The notes beneath the pieces were generated by a model that was not told where the DNA came from, did not search any database, and saw only the letters and a list, made by a program, of their open reading frames with translations. Below are positions 39,679 through 48,356 of a stretch of DNA of 64,000 nt, in pieces. The position numbers and the translations under genes were made by a program. The DNA comes from JACVRW01 sp963813495 (lineage in GTDB: Bacteria > Actinomycetota > Thermoleophilia > Solirubrobacterales > Thermoleophilaceae): positions 558,001-622,000 of the forward strand of contig CAWEZC010000005.1 of the NCBI GenBank assembly GCA_963813495.1, written 5' to 3'. Numbering within the stretch: the stretch's first letter is position 1; every line of letters starts with the position of its first letter.

Positions 39679-40155
39679 ATGATGTTCTCGACCAAAGCCG
39701 AGTACGGCGTGCGCGTGATGGCGCATCTCGCGCAGGAGGCACAGCGCGAGTCTCCCGGAGCCCCGATCTCGCTGGGTACGATCGCCGACGCCGAAGGCCT
39801 GCCGCTGGCCTACCTCGAGCATCTCGTGCAGCGCCTGCGCAAGGCGGGCCTGGTGGAGTCGCGCCGCGGCGCCCGCGGTGGCTACACGCTGGCGCGCTCG
39901 CCGGAGAGCATCAGCATGGCCGAGGTCGTGCGCGCCCTCGAGGGCGAGATCGCGCCCATCGAGTGCATCAGCGCAGATCCCGACGGCACGCTCGTGTGCG
40001 TGCGCGAAGGCCAGGACGGCCACGAGCCCTGTCCCACCAAGCTGCTGTGGACCCGCGTACAGGGATCCATCGTGCGCACTCTCACCGACATGACGCTGGC
40101 CGACCTGGTGAGGCCGGCCGGCCCCCGAAAGACACCGGAGAAGACAACCGCATGA
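39679..40155 (+). CDS. Rrf2-family Fe-S regulator of the suf operon
   Basis: 158 aa from ATG 39679; TAGGAT lies 9 nt in front, which favours a very short leader and this start over TTG 39670. Winged-helix domain MFSTKAEYGVRVMAHLAQ, LGTIADAEGLPLAYLEHLVQ, RRGARGGYTLARSPE. Three cysteines in IECIS, TLVCVRE and HEPCPTK give a cluster site like IscR or SufR. Its stop overlaps sufC by 4 bp, so it should sense Fe-S status and autoregulate the operon. Confidence 0.9.
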   Translation: MMFSTKAEYGVRVMAHLAQEAQRESPGAPISLGTIADAEGLPLAYLEHLVQRLRKAGLVESRRGARGGYTLARSPESISMAEVVRALEGEIAPIECISADPDGTLVCVREGQDGHEPCPTKLLWTRVQGSIVRTLTDMTLADLVRPAGPRKTPEKTTA

Positions 40156-40904
40156 CGCTCGAAGTTCAGAACCTGCACGTCCGCACCGAGGAGCGGGAGA
40201 TCCTCCACGGGGTGGACCTGGTGGTGAAGAAGGGCGAGACCCACGCCCTGATGGGCCCCAACGGCTCGGGCAAGTCGACCCTGGCCAACACCCTGATGGG
40301 CAACCCCACCTATGAGGTCACCGAGGGCCGCATCCTGCTCAACGGCGAGGACATGACCGAGGCCGATCCCGACGAACGCGCCCGCGCCGGCCTGTTCATG
40401 GCCTTTCAGTACCCGGCCACCATTCCCGGCGTGTCGGTCGCGAACTTTCTGCGGATGGCCATCAACGCCAAGCGCGAGGAGCCGATCAAGGTCAAGGAGT
40501 TCGGGGCGCTGCTGGGCAAGAACATGGACCTGCTGAGGATCGATCGCGCCTTCACCAGCCGCTACCTCAACGAGGGCTTCTCGGGCGGCGAGAAGAAGCG
40601 CGCGGAGATCCTTCAGCTGGCGATGCTCGAGCCCGAGTTCTCGGTGCTCGACGAGACCGACTCGGGGCTGGACATCGACGCCCTGCGGATCGTCTCCGAT
40701 GGCGTCAACGCGATGCGAGGGGACGAGCGCGGATTCCTCATCATCACCCACTACACGCGCATCCTCGAGTACGTGAAGCCGGACTTCGTGCACATCCTCA
40801 TCGACGGCCGGATCGTCCAGGAGGGCGGCTCCGAGTTGGCCGCCGAGCTCGAGGACAAGGGCTACGAGTGGGTCCGCGAGGAGGTGGCCGCGCGTGCCGG
40901 GTAA
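40152..40904 (+). CDS. sufC: SUF system ATPase SufC
   Basis: 250 aa, ATG at 40152 (ATGA overlap). ABC ATPase with Walker A GPNGSGKST, Q-loop AFQYPATIPG, signature FSGGEKKRAEILQL, Walker B VLDETDSGLDID and the switch His ITHYTRIL. Forms the SufBCD scaffold that assembles Fe-S clusters. Ten-base overlap with the sufD start. The arrangement regulator-C-D-S-U differs from the more usual actinobacterial order starting with sufB. Confidence 0.95.
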   Translation: MTLEVQNLHVRTEEREILHGVDLVVKKGETHALMGPNGSGKSTLANTLMGNPTYEVTEGRILLNGEDMTEADPDERARAGLFMAFQYPATIPGVSVANFLRMAINAKREEPIKVKEFGALLGKNMDLLRIDRAFTSRYLNEGFSGGEKKRAEILQLAMLEPEFSVLDETDSGLDIDALRIVSDGVNAMRGDERGFLIITHYTRILEYVKPDFVHILIDGRIVQEGGSELAAELEDKGYEWVREEVAARAG

Positions 40905-42222
40905 GTCGACCCGTGCGCACTCGGCGCCGCCGAGTGCAGCGGCCAAGCGCTTCGTCGAAGACCGCCGCCGCGCCGCCCTGGAGGCCTACGAGGCCGAGCA
41001 GGTGACCACCTGGCGCCGCTCCGGCTTCTGGACCACCAGCCTGCGGGGGCTCGAGCTGGACGCCCTCGAACCCAAGCGCTACGAGCCCGTGGACGAGCTT
41101 CCCGAGATCGTGCGCGAGGACCTGGGCCACGAGGAGCACGCCGCGCTGATCGTGCAGCAGGGCGCGAGCGTCGTGCACACGCACGTCAGCGACGAGCGCA
41201 TCATCGTGATGCCGCTCGAGCAGGCGGTGGAGGAGCACCCCGACCTCGTCGAGCCCTATTTTGCTCAGCGCCTGCCCTATGACGAGGGCAAGTTCGCCGC
41301 CGGCACGGCCGCTTTCTGGACCGGCGGCGTCTTCGTGCACGTGCCCAAGAACGTCCAGATCGAGAAGCCGATTCAGGTCGTTTGGCTGATCGACGAGCCC
41401 GGGACCGCGCAGTGGGCCCACACGCTCGTCGTGGTGGGCGAGCAGGCCGAGTGCCGGATCCGGGAGTACTTCATCGCTCCCGACTTCGAGGGGCAGGCGC
41501 TGCACTCGGGCGCCTTCGAGCTGTACGCCCTCCCGGGCGCCCAGGTCGATCTGGCCCACTACCAGGACTGGGGCACCGGTGAGGTCTACGATCTCTCGAC
41601 CCGGCGCGTCGAGATCCGCCGCGACGCCCGCGTCAAGTGGGTCCCGATCCATCTCGGCGGGCGGCTGACCAAGCAGACGCTGGACATCATCACCGCCGAG
41701 CCCGGCTCGGACATGCGCCACACGGGCATGTACTTCACCGAGCGCGACGAGCACCTCGACCTATTCACCACGGACCGCCACGAAGCGGGCCACACCACGG
41801 GTGACACGGTCTGGAAGGGCGCGCTCACGGGCGACTCCCGCGCGTCGTACGAGGGGCTCATCCACATCATCCCGAAGGCGTCCGAGGTCGACACCTACCT
41901 GCAGACCCACCAGATGCTGCTGTCACCGAAGGCCAAGGGCGACGCCATTCCCTCGCTGATCGTCGAGGTGGACAACGTCAAGGCGTCGCACGGCGGCACC
42001 GTGGGCGAGCTTGACCCCGACCAGATCTTCTACATGATGACCCGCGGCATCCCGCGCGCCGAGGCGGTCCGCGTGCTGGTCGAGGGGTACTTCGAGGAGG
42101 TCGTGATGCGACTCGACGACCCGGGCCTCGAGGACCTCGTGCGGCGCCGCATCTCCGAGAAGCTGGCGGGCGCCGAGGACCAGGTGCGCGAGTTCATCGG
42201 GGAGCGGGCGGAGGCGTCTTGA
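40894..42222 (+). CDS. sufD: Fe-S assembly scaffold protein SufD
   Basis: 442 aa, GTG at 40894. SufB/SufD beta-helix family; features VFVHVPKNVQIEKPIQVVW, AHTLVVVGEQAECRIREYF, GDSRASYEGLIHIIPKASEV and a C-terminal helix RRRISEKLAGAEDQVREF. HGGTVGELDPDQIFYMMTRG is the common C-terminal motif with the conserved His. It is scored as SufD rather than SufB because the separate 466-aa gene at 45619 is the clear SufB. The stop overlaps the sufS start by one base (TGATG). Confidence 0.88.
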   Translation: MPGKSTRAHSAPPSAAAKRFVEDRRRAALEAYEAEQVTTWRRSGFWTTSLRGLELDALEPKRYEPVDELPEIVREDLGHEEHAALIVQQGASVVHTHVSDERIIVMPLEQAVEEHPDLVEPYFAQRLPYDEGKFAAGTAAFWTGGVFVHVPKNVQIEKPIQVVWLIDEPGTAQWAHTLVVVGEQAECRIREYFIAPDFEGQALHSGAFELYALPGAQVDLAHYQDWGTGEVYDLSTRRVEIRRDARVKWVPIHLGGRLTKQTLDIITAEPGSDMRHTGMYFTERDEHLDLFTTDRHEAGHTTGDTVWKGALTGDSRASYEGLIHIIPKASEVDTYLQTHQMLLSPKAKGDAIPSLIVEVDNVKASHGGTVGELDPDQIFYMMTRGIPRAEAVRVLVEGYFEEVVMRLDDPGLEDLVRRRISEKLAGAEDQVREFIGERAEAS

Positions 42223-43460
42223 TGGGGGCCACGGCGGAGACACCCCTAGTGGACGTCCGCGCCGACTTCCCCGTGCTCACGCGCGAGTTCGAGGGCCGGC
42301 GGGTGGCCTACCTCGACTCGGCGGCCACCTCGCAGCGCCCGCGGCAGGTGATCGACGCCATGGACCGCTTCCAGAGCCAGTCCTACGCGCCCATCCACCG
42401 CGGCGTGTACGAGCTCGCCCGCGAGTCGACCGAGGCCTTCGAGTCGGCCCGCACGCAGATCGCCGGGTTCGTCGGCTGGGAGCCGGCCACCTCGATCTTC
42501 ACCCGCAACGCCACCGAGGCCATCAACCTGGTGGCATACGCCTGGGGCCGCGACCACGTGGGCAAGGGCGACGAGGTGCTCATCACCGAGATGGAGCACC
42601 ACTCGAACATCGTGCCCTGGCAGATCCTCTGCCAAGAGACCGGTGCCCGTTTGCGCTACCTGACCGTCACCGAAGGCGCGGAGCTCTCACTCGACGAGCT
42701 CGATTCCGTGCTGGCGGAGGGTCGCGTGAAGCTGGCGGCGGTGGCCCACGTGTCGAACGTGCTCGGCACCATCAACCCGGTGGCCGAGATCGTGCGCCGG
42801 GCGCGCGCCGCCGGCGCCGTCACGCTGATCGACGGCTCGCAGGCCGTACCCCAGCTACCGCTCGACCTCTCGGAGATCGACGCGGACTTCTACGCCTGGA
42901 CAGGCCACAAGGCGCTGGGGCCGACCATCGGACTGCTGCACGGGCGCCGCGAGCTGCTCGAGTCGATGCGGCCCTTCCTGGGCGGCGGCCACATGATCTC
43001 GCGTGTCGAACGCGACAGCTCCACCTGGAACGAACTGCCCTACAAGTTCGAGGCGGGCACGTCGGCCGCCACGGAAGCCGTCGGCCTCGGCGCGGCGGTG
43101 CAGTACCTCGCCGCTATCGGCATGGAGAGCGTGCGCGCCCACGAGCGCGACCTCACGGCCTACGCCCTCGAGCGGCTGGCCGAGGTGGAGGGCATCACCC
43201 TGTTCGGTCCCACCGATCTCGACCGCCGCGGCGGCGTCGTCGCCTTCGCCATCGAGGGCATCCATCCGCATGACATCGCCGAGCTGTGCGATCGCGAAGC
43301 CGTCTGCGTGCGCGCCGGCCACCACTGCGCGCAGCCGCTGATGCGCTGCCTCGGGGTGGGCGCCACCGCGCGCGCCTCGTTCCAGGTCTACAACGCGCGC
43401 GAGGAGGTCGACCGCCTGGTCGAGGCCCTCGGGAGCGCGCGCGAGGTGTTCGAGCTCTAG
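42222..43460 (+). CDS. sufS: Cysteine desulfurase SufS
   Basis: 412 aa from ATG 42222. PLP-dependent class V aminotransferase fold that releases persulfide sulfur from cysteine. N-terminal VRADFPVLTREFEGRRVAYLD, PLP Lys in YAWTGHKALGPTIG, catalytic Cys in RAGHHCAQPLMR, and RASFQVYNAREEVDRLVEAL near the end are all SufS-like. Expected to pass sulfur to SufU, encoded 4 bp downstream. Complete and in frame. Confidence 0.95.
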   Translation: MGATAETPLVDVRADFPVLTREFEGRRVAYLDSAATSQRPRQVIDAMDRFQSQSYAPIHRGVYELARESTEAFESARTQIAGFVGWEPATSIFTRNATEAINLVAYAWGRDHVGKGDEVLITEMEHHSNIVPWQILCQETGARLRYLTVTEGAELSLDELDSVLAEGRVKLAAVAHVSNVLGTINPVAEIVRRARAAGAVTLIDGSQAVPQLPLDLSEIDADFYAWTGHKALGPTIGLLHGRRELLESMRPFLGGGHMISRVERDSSTWNELPYKFEAGTSAATEAVGLGAAVQYLAAIGMESVRAHERDLTAYALERLAEVEGITLFGPTDLDRRGGVVAFAIEGIHPHDIAELCDREAVCVRAGHHCAQPLMRCLGVGATARASFQVYNAREEVDRLVEALGSAREVFEL

Positions 43461-43464
43461 CCCG

Positions 43465-43845
43465 ATGGACGCGCTCTACAGGGACTACATACTCGAGCAC
43501 TACAAGAACCCCCGTAACTTCGGGGAGCTCGAGCCGCACGATCTCGAATGGCACGACCACAACCCGCTGTGCGGGGACGAGCTCACGGTCCACGTGCTGG
43601 TCGACGACGACAGGGTCAAGGATCTGCGCTTCTCGGGCCAGGGCTGTGCGATCTCGCAGGCGGCCGCCTCGATCACCTCGGAGGAGCTGAAGGGGATGCC
43701 TGTTGAGGAGATTCAGCGCCTGGGCGCCGACTGGGTGATCGAGCAGCTCGGCATCGACATCTCTCCCACGCGCCGCAAGTGCGCGCTGCTGTCGCTCAAG
43801 GTGATGCGCGGCGCCACCACGGGCGACGCCTCCTGGCCCGAGTAG
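43465..43845 (+). CDS. sufU: SufU zinc-dependent sulfurtransferase
   Basis: 126 aa, ATG at 43465. Starts DALYRDYILEHYKNPRNFG, the SufU/IscU opening. Three zinc/acceptor cysteines in NPLCGDELT, GQGCAISQAA and RRKCALLSL; the insertion before the third (GMPVEEIQRLGADW) is the SufU type rather than IscU. It takes persulfide from SufS. Last gene of the first suf block; 43 bp separate it from the convergent thioredoxin-fold gene. Confidence 0.94.
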   Translation: MDALYRDYILEHYKNPRNFGELEPHDLEWHDHNPLCGDELTVHVLVDDDRVKDLRFSGQGCAISQAAASITSEELKGMPVEEIQRLGADWVIEQLGIDISPTRRKCALLSLKVMRGATTGDASWPE

Positions 43846-43887
43846 CCGGCCACCCAAGGACGAGTGCCGGAATTACGGTTTCGGCGC

Positions 43888-44172
43888 CTAAGCCCCGGAC
43901 GCCGGATTGGCCCGCGCCCACTCCACGATGCGCGCCGACTCGCGAATCACCTCGCCGTCGTCGGTCACGAGCACCGGCACCCACTGCTGGCCGGTGAGCT
44001 CGCGCACCTTGCTCCGGCCCGGGTTGAGCGCCGGGGGCAGCGGGCCTAAGCCATAGGTCTTTTTGACCTCGGGACTCCAGCCCGCCTTCCTCAGCGCCTG
44101 GTGGGCGTTGCGACACGGGTGCCCCCCCGGCCTAGGGGTGGAGAAGGTCCCCCAGCAGACGTACAGCTCCAT
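43888..44172 (-). CDS. Glutaredoxin/GST-N-like thioredoxin-fold protein
   Basis: 94 aa from ATG 44172. Begins MELYVCWGTFSTPRPGGHPCRNAHQAL, a thioredoxin-fold strand-helix with cysteines but no standard CxxC at the start of helix 1 (the HPC is offset). Later WVPVLVTDDGEVIRESARIVEW is the cis-Pro and SNAIL-like region of GST N-terminal domains (VPVL, ES). So a stand-alone GST_N-type domain. A longer frame to 44325 runs into the divergent AKR gene. It interrupts the suf gene run on the opposite strand. Confidence 0.78.
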   Translation of the reverse strand: MELYVCWGTFSTPRPGGHPCRNAHQALRKAGWSPEVKKTYGLGPLPPALNPGRSKVRELTGQQWVPVLVTDDGEVIRESARIVEWARANPASGA

Positions 44173-44228
44173 GCGCGCCACCCTATCGGGACGCCCGTTT
44201 TGGCCACCGGCGCTGCGGGCAAGCCTGA

Positions 44229-45074
44229 ATGATGAGCTCTCACACCGAAAGCGTTCCGCGGCTCCCACTGGGCGGCGGCGAGGAGATCCCCCAGCTCGGC
44301 TTCGGCGTCTTCCAGGTGCCACCACCCGAGACGGTCGAGGCGGTCACCGGGGCACTCGCGGCGGGCTACAGGCACATCGACACCGCGGCCGCCTACCGGA
44401 ACGAGGCCGGTGTTGGACAGGCGATCAGGGCGTCCGGGCTCGACCGCAACGACGTCTTCGTCACCACCAAGTGCTTCAACGACGACCACGGCTACGAGGA
44501 GGCCAAGCACGCCTTGCGGGCGAGCCTCGACCGCCTCGAGATGCCGCACGTCGACCTCTATCTCATCCATTGGCCGGTGCCTGCGCACGACCGATACGTC
44601 GAGACCTGGAAGGCCTTCATCGAGATGCAGGAAGAGGGCCTGACGCGCAGCATCGGGGTCTCCAACTTCCAGCCGCCCCATCTCAGGAGGCTGATCGGGG
44701 AGACCGGCGTGACGCCGGCGATCAACCAGGTGGAGCTCCACCCGCGCCTGCAGCAACCCGGCCTGCGCCGCGAGCACGCCGACCTGGGGATCCTCACCGA
44801 GGCCTGGAGCCCGCTGGCTCAGGGCCAGGTGCTGGACGACCCGGTCATCACGGCCATTGCCGAAGCGCACGACCGGACCCCCGGCCAGGCGGTCATCCGC
44901 TGGCACCTGCAGCTGGGCAACGTGGTGATCCCCAAGTCGGTGACACCGGAGCGCATCGAGGAGAACTTCGACGTCTTCGGTTTCGAGCTCAGCGACGAGG
45001 AGATGGAGCAGATCGAGGCCCTCGACGCCGGCGAGCGCACCGGTCCCGACCCGGACACCTTCGTGCGCCCTTGA
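44229..45074 (+). CDS. Aldo/keto reductase
   Basis: 281 aa from ATG 44229 (a second ATG follows directly). Tetrad residues: Asp in HIDTAAAY, Tyr in the same motif, Lys in VTTKCFND, His in LIHWPVP. NADPH-binding segment PKSVTPERIEENFDVF. AKR5-like 2,5-diketo-gluconate reductase type. It stands between the SUF block and sufB without overlap to either, so a functional link is doubtful. Substrate unknown. Confidence 0.92.
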   Translation: MMSSHTESVPRLPLGGGEEIPQLGFGVFQVPPPETVEAVTGALAAGYRHIDTAAAYRNEAGVGQAIRASGLDRNDVFVTTKCFNDDHGYEEAKHALRASLDRLEMPHVDLYLIHWPVPAHDRYVETWKAFIEMQEEGLTRSIGVSNFQPPHLRRLIGETGVTPAINQVELHPRLQQPGLRREHADLGILTEAWSPLAQGQVLDDPVITAIAEAHDRTPGQAVIRWHLQLGNVVIPKSVTPERIEENFDVFGFELSDEEMEQIEALDAGERTGPDPDTFVRP

Positions 45075-45096
45075 CCGCACGTGAGAAGATCGCCGC

Positions 45097-45543
45097 GTGG
45101 CGGACAGGTTCGGCGCATCGGTGATGATCGACCGTCCCATCGAGGAGGTGTTCGCCTTCCTCGCCGACGGCGAGAACGATCCGAAGTTCAGCCCTCGGGT
45201 CCAGCAGATCGCGAAGACCACCGAGGGCCCGCTGGGCCTGGGCACCCGCTATGCCAGCACGGTCAAGGACGCTCGGATGACCACCGAGCGGGAGTTCGAG
45301 ATCACCAGCTTCGAGGAGCCGAGCCGCATCCGCTGGGCAGAGCGCTCGAAGAACGCGATCACCGTCCCCGACGGCGGATATGACCTGGTTCCCGCGGGCG
45401 AGGGGCGGACGGAGCTGGCCTTCTTCAACACCTTCGAGGGCCACGGCTTCGGCAAGCTGATCATGCCGCTGGCGCTGCGCTCGGCACGCAAGGGAGCCGA
45501 CGATTTCGCCCGTTCGATCAAGGCCGCTGTCGAAGGCGCGTAG
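45097..45543 (+). CDS. SRPBCC-family protein (polyketide cyclase/dehydrase-like)
   Basis: 148 aa, GTG at 45097. START/SRPBCC pattern: SVMIDRPIEEVFAFLADGEND, then GTRYASTV, EFEITSFEEPSRIRWAE and a C-terminal helix KGADDFARSIKAAVEG. These hydrophobic-cavity proteins bind or transform lipids and aromatics; no catalytic role can be read here. It follows the AKR gene by 22 bp on the same strand. Another SRPBCC gene lies at 48357. Confidence 0.83.
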   Translation: MADRFGASVMIDRPIEEVFAFLADGENDPKFSPRVQQIAKTTEGPLGLGTRYASTVKDARMTTEREFEITSFEEPSRIRWAERSKNAITVPDGGYDLVPAGEGRTELAFFNTFEGHGFGKLIMPLALRSARKGADDFARSIKAAVEGA

Positions 45544-45557
45544 GACCGGGCGAGCCT

Positions 45558-45605
45558 CCGCTAACTCCGACGGCAGAAGTCGGGAAAGCCGCTCGGACCG
45601 CTAAC
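45558..45605 (+). promoter_or_regulatory. Repeated CCGCTAAC octamer upstream of sufB
   Basis: The octamer occurs at 45558-45565 and 45598-45605, 40 bp apart, in the 75-bp gap before sufB. The second copy includes TAACAT, a possible -10 12 nt before the start, and is followed by GGGAGG. Candidate control site for sufB; weak. Confidence 0.25.
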
Positions 45606-45618
45606 ATGGGAGGCCGAT

Positions 45619-47019
45619 ATGGCTGCCACAGACAAGACGCGAATCGCCACGCCCAGCACCATTCATGAGGACGAGCAGGGACAGCTCGTCGCCAAGAAGG
45701 GCATCTCCCGCGAGGTCATCGAGGAGCTCTCGAAGATCAAGGGTGAACCGGGCTGGATGCGCGACAAGCGACTGAAGTCCTTCGAGATCTTCGAGCGCAA
45801 GCCGATCCCCACCTGGGGCGTCGACCTCTCGGACCTCGATCTGTCCGAGCTCGTCCTGTACTCCCCGCCCACGGCCGGGCGCTACGACAGCTGGGACGAC
45901 GTCCCGGACGAGCAGAAGGACACCTTCGAGAAGCTCGGCATCCCGCAGGCGGAGCGCGAGCACCTCGCCGGCGTCGTCGGCGTGTGGCGCCAGGAGCCCT
46001 TCTACGAGGGACTCAAGAAGGAGTACGCCGACCTCGGGATCATCTTCTGCGCGATGGACACGGCGGTCATCGAGCACGAGGACCTCGTGCGCGAGTACTT
46101 CATGAACAAGTGCGTGCCGCCGCAGGACAACAAGTTCTCCGCCCTGCACGGGGCGGTCTGGTCGGGCGGCTCCTTCCTGTACGTCCCCAAGGGCGTCAAG
46201 GTCGACCTTCCGCTCCAGGCTTACTTCCGCATGGAGGGCTCGGGCGAGGGCACCTTCGAGCACACGCTGATCATCGCGGACGAGGGCTCCGAGGTGAACT
46301 ACATCGAGGGCTGCACGGCGCAGACCTACAGCGCCAACTCGATGCACTCGGCCGTGGTCGAGATCTTCGTCAAGGAGGGCGCGAAGGCTCGCTACACGAC
46401 CGTCCAGAACTGGTCGAAGGACGTGTTCAATCTGAACACCAAGCGCGCGATCGTTGAGGCGCACGGCACCGTCGAATGGGTCGGCGGCTCGATGGGCGCC
46501 AAGAAGGTCATGCTCTACCCCGGCTCGTTCCTGATCGGTGAGGGCGCCCGGGCCGACCATCTCAACGTGGGCGTGGCGTCGGGTGACGTGTGGAAGGACA
46601 CCGGCGCCAAGGTCGTGCACCTCGCGCCCAACACCACCTCCAACATCCTCGCCAAGTCGATCTCCAAGGACGGCGGGATCATGGGCTACCGCGGTCTCGT
46701 CCGCATGGGCCACAACTCGCAGGGCTCCAAGGCCCACGTCCAGTGCGACGGCCTGATGATGGACGACCGCTCGCGCTCGGACACCTGGCCCGACATCCAG
46801 ATCCAGAATCCGCACGTGACCGTGGCCCACGAGGCCGTGGTTGGCAAGATCTCCGACGAGCAGCTCTTCTACCTGCAGTCGCGCGGGCTCTCCGAGGAAG
46901 AGGCGGCGGCGATGATCGTGAACGGCTTCATCGAGCCGGTCACCAAGGAGCTGCCGATGGAGTACGCCATCGAGCTGAACCGCCTGATTCAGCTGGAGAT
47001 GGTCGACTCAATCGGCTAA
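45619..47019 (+). CDS. sufB: Fe-S cluster assembly protein SufB
   Basis: 466 aa, ATG at 45619 after GGGAGG. Matches SufB along its length: GISREVIEELSKIKGEPGWM, SPPTAGRYDSWDDVP, LDLSELV, SGGSFLYVPKGVKVDLPLQ, EGSEVNYIEGCTAQTY (conserved Cys used for sulfur delivery), YTTVQNWSKDVFNLNTKR, EQLFYLQSRGLSEEEAAAMI. Scaffold partner of SufC and SufD. It is separated from sufCDSU by 1.8 kb with three unrelated genes, and has its own upstream region. Confidence 0.95.
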   Translation: MAATDKTRIATPSTIHEDEQGQLVAKKGISREVIEELSKIKGEPGWMRDKRLKSFEIFERKPIPTWGVDLSDLDLSELVLYSPPTAGRYDSWDDVPDEQKDTFEKLGIPQAEREHLAGVVGVWRQEPFYEGLKKEYADLGIIFCAMDTAVIEHEDLVREYFMNKCVPPQDNKFSALHGAVWSGGSFLYVPKGVKVDLPLQAYFRMEGSGEGTFEHTLIIADEGSEVNYIEGCTAQTYSANSMHSAVVEIFVKEGAKARYTTVQNWSKDVFNLNTKRAIVEAHGTVEWVGGSMGAKKVMLYPGSFLIGEGARADHLNVGVASGDVWKDTGAKVVHLAPNTTSNILAKSISKDGGIMGYRGLVRMGHNSQGSKAHVQCDGLMMDDRSRSDTWPDIQIQNPHVTVAHEAVVGKISDEQLFYLQSRGLSEEEAAAMIVNGFIEPVTKELPMEYAIELNRLIQLEMVDSIG

Positions 47020-47033
47020 AGGCGGCTGGAGCC

Positions 47034-47355
47034 ATGCCGGTGACCGCGGCGCAGACACTCGGCGCCCGGTTCGCGAACGCGCTCGCGGCGAAGGACTTCG
47101 ATGAGCTGCGCGAGCTGCTTGACCCCGAGATCGACTTCCGTGGGATGACCCTCCCGTTCTGGGAGGCGGGCGACCGCGACACGGTCGTGGCGGATGTGCT
47201 CCAGCACTGGTTCGAGCCGACTGATGAAGTCGAGGCGCTGGACGCACTGGAGACGCACGCGTTCGCCGACCGTGAGCACGTGGGCTCTCTCCGCACGCGA
47301 CGACAGGATTGACTGGATGCGCGTGATGTGCTCGGGTTTCCGGCCGGTCCCGTAA
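47034..47355 (+). pseudogene. Decayed NTF2/SnoaL-like gene
   Basis: Frame 1 gives 92 aa, from ATG 47034 (MPVTAAQTLGARFANAL, then FDELRELLDPEIDFRGMT) to TGA 47312. Immediately beyond, another frame reads DRIDWMRVMCSGFRPVP followed by TAA at 47353-47355, the usual last strand of this SnoaL-like group. The part expected between (about 25 residues of the central strands) is missing. So an internal deletion with frameshift has broken the gene. Located 14 bp after sufB. Confidence 0.6.
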
Positions 47356-47365
47356 CCAGCCCGCC

Positions 47366-48163
47366 GTGAACCTGCGATCCGATGCCAAACCGCCGGGGCC
47401 GACTGAGCTCAACGAACGCTTCGACGCTCACGCCCTCGACGAAGACGTCTGGGTCGCGTCCTACCTGCCGGCCTGGAGCTCACGCGCCGCCTCGAAGGCG
47501 ACTTATGCAATCGACCAACAGGGTCTCCGGCTGTCGCTCCCGGCGGACCAGCCGCTCTGGTGCCCCGACCTGCACGACGGCGCGCTGCGGGTGTCGGCGG
47601 TGCAGACCGGCAACTGGTCCGGTCCGGCGGGCAGCAGCCGTGGACAGCAGCCGTTCCGTGACGACCTGGTGGTTCGCGAGCAGCAGCCGGCGCACTGGGG
47701 CTTCACCCCCCACTACGGCCGCGTCGAGGTCGAGTGCCGAGCCACGATCGGTCCGCGATCGATGTTCTCCGTCTGGATGGTCGGCCTCGAGGACCGCCCG
47801 GAACGCTGCGGCGAGATCTGCCTCGTCGAGGTCTTCGGCGACACGCTGGAGGACGGCTCGGCCGCGATCGGGAGCGGCATCCACGCTTTCCGTGACCCGG
47901 CGCTGACGGAGGAGTTCTCGGCCGATCGTCTCTCGATCGACGTCGCCCGCTCGCACACCTACGCAGTCGACTGGCGCCCGGGGGCCGTCGACTTTCATGT
48001 CGACGGGGCGCGAATCCGGACAGCCGGTCAGGCCCCGGACTACCCGATGCAACTGATCATCGGCCTGTTCGACTTCCCCGATCGGGCGCCGCCCGGCGGG
48101 ACCGAGCCGCAGCCGGAGTTGATCGTGCGTAGGGTGAAGGGCACGGGCTCTCCCGAAGCCTGA
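47366..48163 (+). CDS. GH16-like beta-jellyroll protein with altered catalytic motif
   Basis: 265 aa, GTG at 47366, no signal peptide. Concanavalin-like strands: HYGRVEVECRATIGPRSMFSVWMVG, then the active-site strand EICLVEVFG, HTYAVDWRPGAVDFHVDG and MQLIIGLFDFP. GH16 enzymes have ExDxxE in this strand; here the sequence is E150-I-C152-L-V-E155, so the Asp is Cys. Both Glu are kept. May be an active but unusual hydrolase or a glycan-binding descendant. No sugar gene neighbours. Confidence 0.7.
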   Translation: MNLRSDAKPPGPTELNERFDAHALDEDVWVASYLPAWSSRAASKATYAIDQQGLRLSLPADQPLWCPDLHDGALRVSAVQTGNWSGPAGSSRGQQPFRDDLVVREQQPAHWGFTPHYGRVEVECRATIGPRSMFSVWMVGLEDRPERCGEICLVEVFGDTLEDGSAAIGSGIHAFRDPALTEEFSADRLSIDVARSHTYAVDWRPGAVDFHVDGARIRTAGQAPDYPMQLIIGLFDFPDRAPPGGTEPQPELIVRRVKGTGSPEA

Positions 48164-48188
48164 GCGGACGTCAGTTGCGGCGGAGCCG

Positions 48189-48280
48189 CTAGAAGCCCAG
48201 CAACGCCTTCGCACTGAACTCCAGATCGTGCGCGCCCCTCTCCAGTCACCGACCGCAAGCGCGTCCCGGCCGGCCTCCAT
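48189..48280 (-). pseudogene. Possible N-terminal remnant of a LuxR-type regulator
   Basis: From ATG 48280 the minus strand reads MEAGRDALAVGDWRGAR, like the opening helices of actinobacterial LuxR/TPR-type regulators (ALAxGDWxxAR). A single-base shift then gives DLEFSAKALLGF and TAG at 48191-48189. Only about 30 codons remain. Lies in the 193-bp gap 48164-48356; nothing else was seen there. Confidence 0.22.
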
Positions 48281-48356
48281 AGGTTCATGCCGGGCCTCTG
48301 CAGCCGTCGCCACAATGGTCCCAGCCCGGTCCCAAGCGGTACGGTCGCTCGTGCCG

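Noticed and set aside
40894..42222. This gene as sufB
   Set aside because: It belongs to the SufB/SufD family, but 45619-47019 carries the fuller SufB signature, including the conserved Cys region, so this is SufD.
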